Translations under genes and position numbers: made by a program
Assembly: GCA_031253705.1 (NCBI GenBank)
Contig: JAIRVW010000128.1
Location: 1-7,615, forward strand
Reading direction: 5' to 3'
DNA from: Brucellaceae bacterium
Lineage (GTDB): Bacteria > Pseudomonadota > Alphaproteobacteria > Rhizobiales > Rhizobiaceae
DNA length: 7,615 nucleotides
Part shown: in pieces, positions 5,154 to 7,615 of the stretch
How the letters are laid out: the number at the start of each line of letters is the position of its first letter
Position numbering within the stretch: the first letter of the stretch is position 1
The notes under the pieces: generated by a model
Databases searched by the model: none
What the model was told of the DNA's origin: nothing
The model's input: only the letters and a program-made list of their open reading frames with translations

Positions 5154-6677
5154 ATGGCAAATAAAGCGGAGAAGATGAAAGCGCGGTTGCCGCGCGGCTT
5201 TGTGGACCGTGAGCCTCATGATCTGCGTGCTGCTGAGAAGATGCTGGCGACCATTCGCGAGGTCTATGAACGCTACGGTTTTGACCCTATTGAAACGCCG
5301 CTCGTAGAATATACCGATGCGCTGGGTAAATTCCTGCCGGATCTCGATCGTCCGAATGAAGGAGTGTTCTCGCTTCAGGATGATGATGAGCAATGGCTGT
5401 CGCTGCGCTATGACCTGACTGCGCCGCTGGCGCGTCACGTTGCTGAGAATTTCAACGAAATTCAGCTGCCGTTCCGTACCTATCGCAATGGCTGGGTTTT
5501 CCGTAATGAAAAGCCGGGTCCTGGCCGTTTCCGCCAGTTCATGCAGTTCGATGCCGATACCGTCGGTGCACCGGGCGTTTCTGCCGATGCTGAAATGTGT
5601 ATGATGGCCGCTGATACGCTGGAGCGTCTCGGCATTCAGCGCGGCGATTATATGATCCGCGTCAATAACCGTAAGGTTCTGGATGGTGTTCTAGAAGCCA
5701 TTGGTCTTGCCGGTGATGAAAATGCCGGTCGCCGTCTCAATGTGCTGCGTGCGATCGACAAGCTCGACAAATTTGGCGAAGAGGGCGTGAAGCTGTTGCT
5801 CGGCGAAGGTCGTCGTGATGAATCCGGCGATTTCACCAAGGGCGCAGGGCTTGATGCAGCGGCGATTGCCAAGGTTCTCGACTTTACTGCTGCGGGTGCA
5901 GCAGATGGTCAGCAGACCATCGCAAACTTGCGTGCCGTTGTTGAAGGCAATGCGCGCGGCATGGAAGGCGTTGAAGAACTCGCACAGATGCAGATTTTGT
6001 TTGATGCAGGTGGCTATGCCGGTCGCGTCAAAATCGATCCGTCCGTTGTGCGCGGTCTCGAATATTACACCGGCCCTGTTTATGAGGCTGAGCTGCAATT
6101 TGATGTCACCAATGAAAAAGGTGAGAAGGTTGTGTTCGGTTCCGTCGGTGGCGGTGGCCGTTATGACGGTCTGGTCTCGCGTTTCCGCGGCCAGCCGGTT
6201 CCGGCAACCGGTTTCTCCATCGGTGTTTCCCGCTTAATGACTGCGCTGAAAAACCTCGGCAAGCTCGGCACAGAAGATGCAATGGCACCGGTTGTTATTA
6301 CGGTAATGGATGGTGATGCTGAAAGCCTCGGCCGCTACCAGAAATTCACGCAGGATCTGCGCGATGCCGGTATCCGTGCCGAGATGTATCAGGGCAACTG
6401 GAAGAAGTTCGGTAATCAGCTGAAATATGCAGACCGCCGCAATGCGCCGCTTGCGATCATTCAGGGCGGCGATGAGCGTGCCAATGGCGAAATCCAGATC
6501 AAGGATCTGATTGAAGGCAAGCGTCTTTCCGGTGAGATTGAAAGCAATGAGGAGTGGCGTGCCAGCCGTCCGGCGCAGATCACTGTCAAAGAAGCTGATC
6601 TGGTTGCGGAAGTGAAGCGCATCCTTGCCGAACAGGCTGAGGATCGCTTGCAGGAACAAAGCAGACAGGCAAAGTAA
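5154..6677 (+). CDS. hisS: HisS, histidyl-tRNA synthetase (alphaproteobacterial type)
   Basis: Class II aminoacyl-tRNA synthetase that charges tRNA-His with histidine using ATP. The 507-residue protein is longer than the roughly 420 residues of E. coli HisRS. Motif 1 is around 41-57 ([13 protein letters not shown]), motif 2 at 107-138 with [16 protein letters not shown], the histidine-specific segments are [12 protein letters not shown] (300-311, with Arg300) and GGGRYDGL (333-340), and motif 3 is [12 protein letters not shown] (351-362). The anticodon-binding domain follows from about 377. Glu303 replaces the usual Asp of RGLDYYT, as in the diverged alphaproteobacterial enzymes that recognise a tRNA-His lacking G-1. 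The ATG at 5154 has only a weak upstream GGA; an alternative ATG at 5175 has GGAGA close by. [16 protein letters not shown] resembles relatives, so the longer form is preferred. The 124-base gap after tag contains small palindromes (for example AAAGGCCTTT, 5107-5116) but no clear terminator. It is followed after one base by hisZ. Confidence 0.97.
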   Translation: MANKAEKMKARLPRGFVDREPHDLRAAEKMLATIREVYERYGFDPIETPLVEYTDALGKFLPDLDRPNEGVFSLQDDDEQWLSLRYDLTAPLARHVAENFNEIQLPFRTYRNGWVFRNEKPGPGRFRQFMQFDADTVGAPGVSADAEMCMMAADTLERLGIQRGDYMIRVNNRKVLDGVLEAIGLAGDENAGRRLNVLRAIDKLDKFGEEGVKLLLGEGRRDESGDFTKGAGLDAAAIAKVLDFTAAGAADGQQTIANLRAVVEGNARGMEGVEELAQMQILFDAGGYAGRVKIDPSVVRGLEYYTGPVYEAELQFDVTNEKGEKVVFGSVGGGGRYDGLVSRFRGQPVPATGFSIGVSRLMTALKNLGKLGTEDAMAPVVITVMDGDAESLGRYQKFTQDLRDAGIRAEMYQGNWKKFGNQLKYADRRNAPLAIIQGGDERANGEIQIKDLIEGKRLSGEIESNEEWRASRPAQITVKEADLVAEVKRILAEQAEDRLQEQSRQAK

Positions 6678-6678
6678 A

Positions 6679-7615
6679 ATGAGCAACCGTCAAACAGCAG
6701 ATATTGCCGCTGATCTGGCGTCTTATTTTGCGACCACATCAAGCGAAGCGGTTGATATTCCGATCCTGCAGCCGGCCGATCCGTTTCTGGATATGGCCGG
6801 CGAAGATCTGCGCAGCCGGATTTTCCTGACCGAGAATGAAAACGGCGACAGCCTGTGCCTGCGACCGGAATTTACAATTCCGGTCTGCCGCAATCATATT
6901 GCGTTGAATGCAGCCACGCCGAAACGCTATTCCTATATCGGTGAGGTTTTCCGCCAGCGTCGTGAGGGTGGCACCAGCTTTCATCAGGCCGGTATTGAAG
7001 ACCTCGGCGGCGATAATGAACCGGCATCCGATGCACGTTCGCTGAGCGATGCGCTCAAGGCTGTGAATCAGGCTGCTCCTAATGCAAGTTTACAGGTGTT
7101 GCTCGGTGATCAGTCGGTGTTTGAAGCCGTGCTGGCATCACTTGGTCTGCCACGCGGTTGGCAGAAAAAGCTGGCGCGCACGTTTGGTAATGCTGAACAG
7201 TTGCAGCTGGCTTTGCAGGATCTTGCATCACCGCGTAGCGGCAATGTTGTGCCGGAGCGTTTGCGCCAGCTGCTCGATGAGCAGGGCGAAGACGCATTGG
7301 TGGCGGCACTGGCGCAGGAAATGCAGGCTGCTGGTATTTCGCCGGTTGCGGGGCGTAATCCGGCAGAAATTGCCCGTCGTCTGATGGAAAAGCAGCAACT
7401 GGCAGCAGTGCAGCTGGCAGACCGTGTGCTGAGCGCACTGAAAACATTTTTGTCCATTCGCGTGCCGCTGGATCAGGCGACAAGCCGGCTGACAGAATTT
7501 GCTGAGCAGAGTGGTCTTGATCTGGGCTCTGCATTGCAGAGTTTCGGCAAGCGTGTGGAAGAGATGCGTGCGGCCGGTATTGATCTTGGCATGATCACCT
7601 ATGACGCAGCCTTTG
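6679..7615 (+). CDS. hisZ: HisZ, ATP phosphoribosyltransferase regulatory subunit (3' end missing)
   Basis: HisZ is a paralogue of histidyl-tRNA synthetase that no longer charges tRNA; it assembles with short-form HisG into the hetero-octameric enzyme of the first step of histidine biosynthesis and is needed for its activity and histidine feedback. The frame is open from ATG 6679 to the window edge, 312 codons plus one base. Visible synthetase-like elements are [14 protein letters not shown] (61-74) and the motif-2 equivalent [20 protein letters not shown] (86-105). The middle region (about 140-300) is Ala-, Gln- and Leu-rich and lacks strong motifs. Only one base separates it from the hisS stop (TAA, A, ATG) and no good ribosome binding site is seen, pointing to translational coupling. 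Full length in relatives is around 370-380 residues, so some 60 are probably cut off. hisG is expected next, which is inference. Confidence 0.93.
   Translation, partial: MSNRQTADIAADLASYFATTSSEAVDIPILQPADPFLDMAGEDLRSRIFLTENENGDSLCLRPEFTIPVCRNHIALNAATPKRYSYIGEVFRQRREGGTSFHQAGIEDLGGDNEPASDARSLSDALKAVNQAAPNASLQVLLGDQSVFEAVLASLGLPRGWQKKLARTFGNAEQLQLALQDLASPRSGNVVPERLRQLLDEQGEDALVAALAQEMQAAGISPVAGRNPAEIARRLMEKQQLAAVQLADRVLSALKTFLSIRVPLDQATSRLTEFAEQSGLDLGSALQSFGKRVEEMRAAGIDLGMITYDAAF

Noticed and set aside
5691..6098. 135-codon minus-strand frame inside hisS
   Set aside because: Antisense shadow of a well-conserved coding region; no ribosome binding site and no independent support.
7079..7534. 151-codon minus-strand frame inside hisZ
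   Set aside because: Pro/Ala/Gln-rich antisense shadow; hisZ on the plus strand is continuous and has family motifs.

Overview
The window reads as ordinary chromosomal DNA of an alphaproteobacterium, most likely a member of the Brucellaceae/Hyphomicrobiales. The basis is family-level: a histidyl-tRNA synthetase of the diverged alphaproteobacterial type ([12 protein letters not shown] instead of the usual RGLDYYT pattern), a tandem hisS-hisZ pair, an RsmE beginning MRANYRMQRL, and a secreted YkuD L,D-transpeptidase with a long disordered linker. The genes look close to 50% GC, lower than Brucella proper, so a moderate-GC relative fits better. Genus assignment is an inference; no search was run.

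Layout. The left part (65-802, minus strand) is rsmE, a 16S rRNA methyltransferase. A 430-base gap follows, with inverted repeats but no convincing gene until a 47-codon reading frame (1234-1377, plus) for a tiny hydrophobic, possibly secreted peptide. A strong hairpin terminator (1420-1454) separates it from a convergent 73-residue Xre-type regulator (1473-1694, minus). Next comes a strikingly AT-rich stretch (about 1681-2110, about 22% GC by hand count) that contains only one doubtful 80-codon frame. Two minus-strand enzyme genes follow, each with its own hairpin terminator: an aldo/keto reductase of the 2,5-diketo-D-gluconate reductase type (2179-3003) and an exported L,D-transpeptidase (3253-4074).

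Right part. A roughly 300-base divergent intergenic region carries an 18-bp direct repeat (near the transpeptidase gene) and an inverted repeat overlapping the probable promoter of tag (3-methyladenine DNA glycosylase I, 4379-5029, plus). After 124 bases comes the histidine pair: hisS (5154-6677) and, one base later, hisZ (6679 to the window end, incomplete). HisZ is the catalytically silent paralogue of HisS that serves as regulatory subunit of short-form ATP phosphoribosyltransferase, so hisG is expected just beyond the right edge.

How the genes work together. hisS and hisZ form a translation/histidine-biosynthesis unit. The others look like independent single-gene transcription units for ribosome modification, carbonyl reduction, cell-wall cross-linking and alkylation repair. 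I found no defence island, transposon, CRISPR array, tRNA or complete unknown system. The least explained parts are the AT-rich island with its orphan regulator, the 47-residue peptide, and the repeat pair upstream of the transpeptidase gene.
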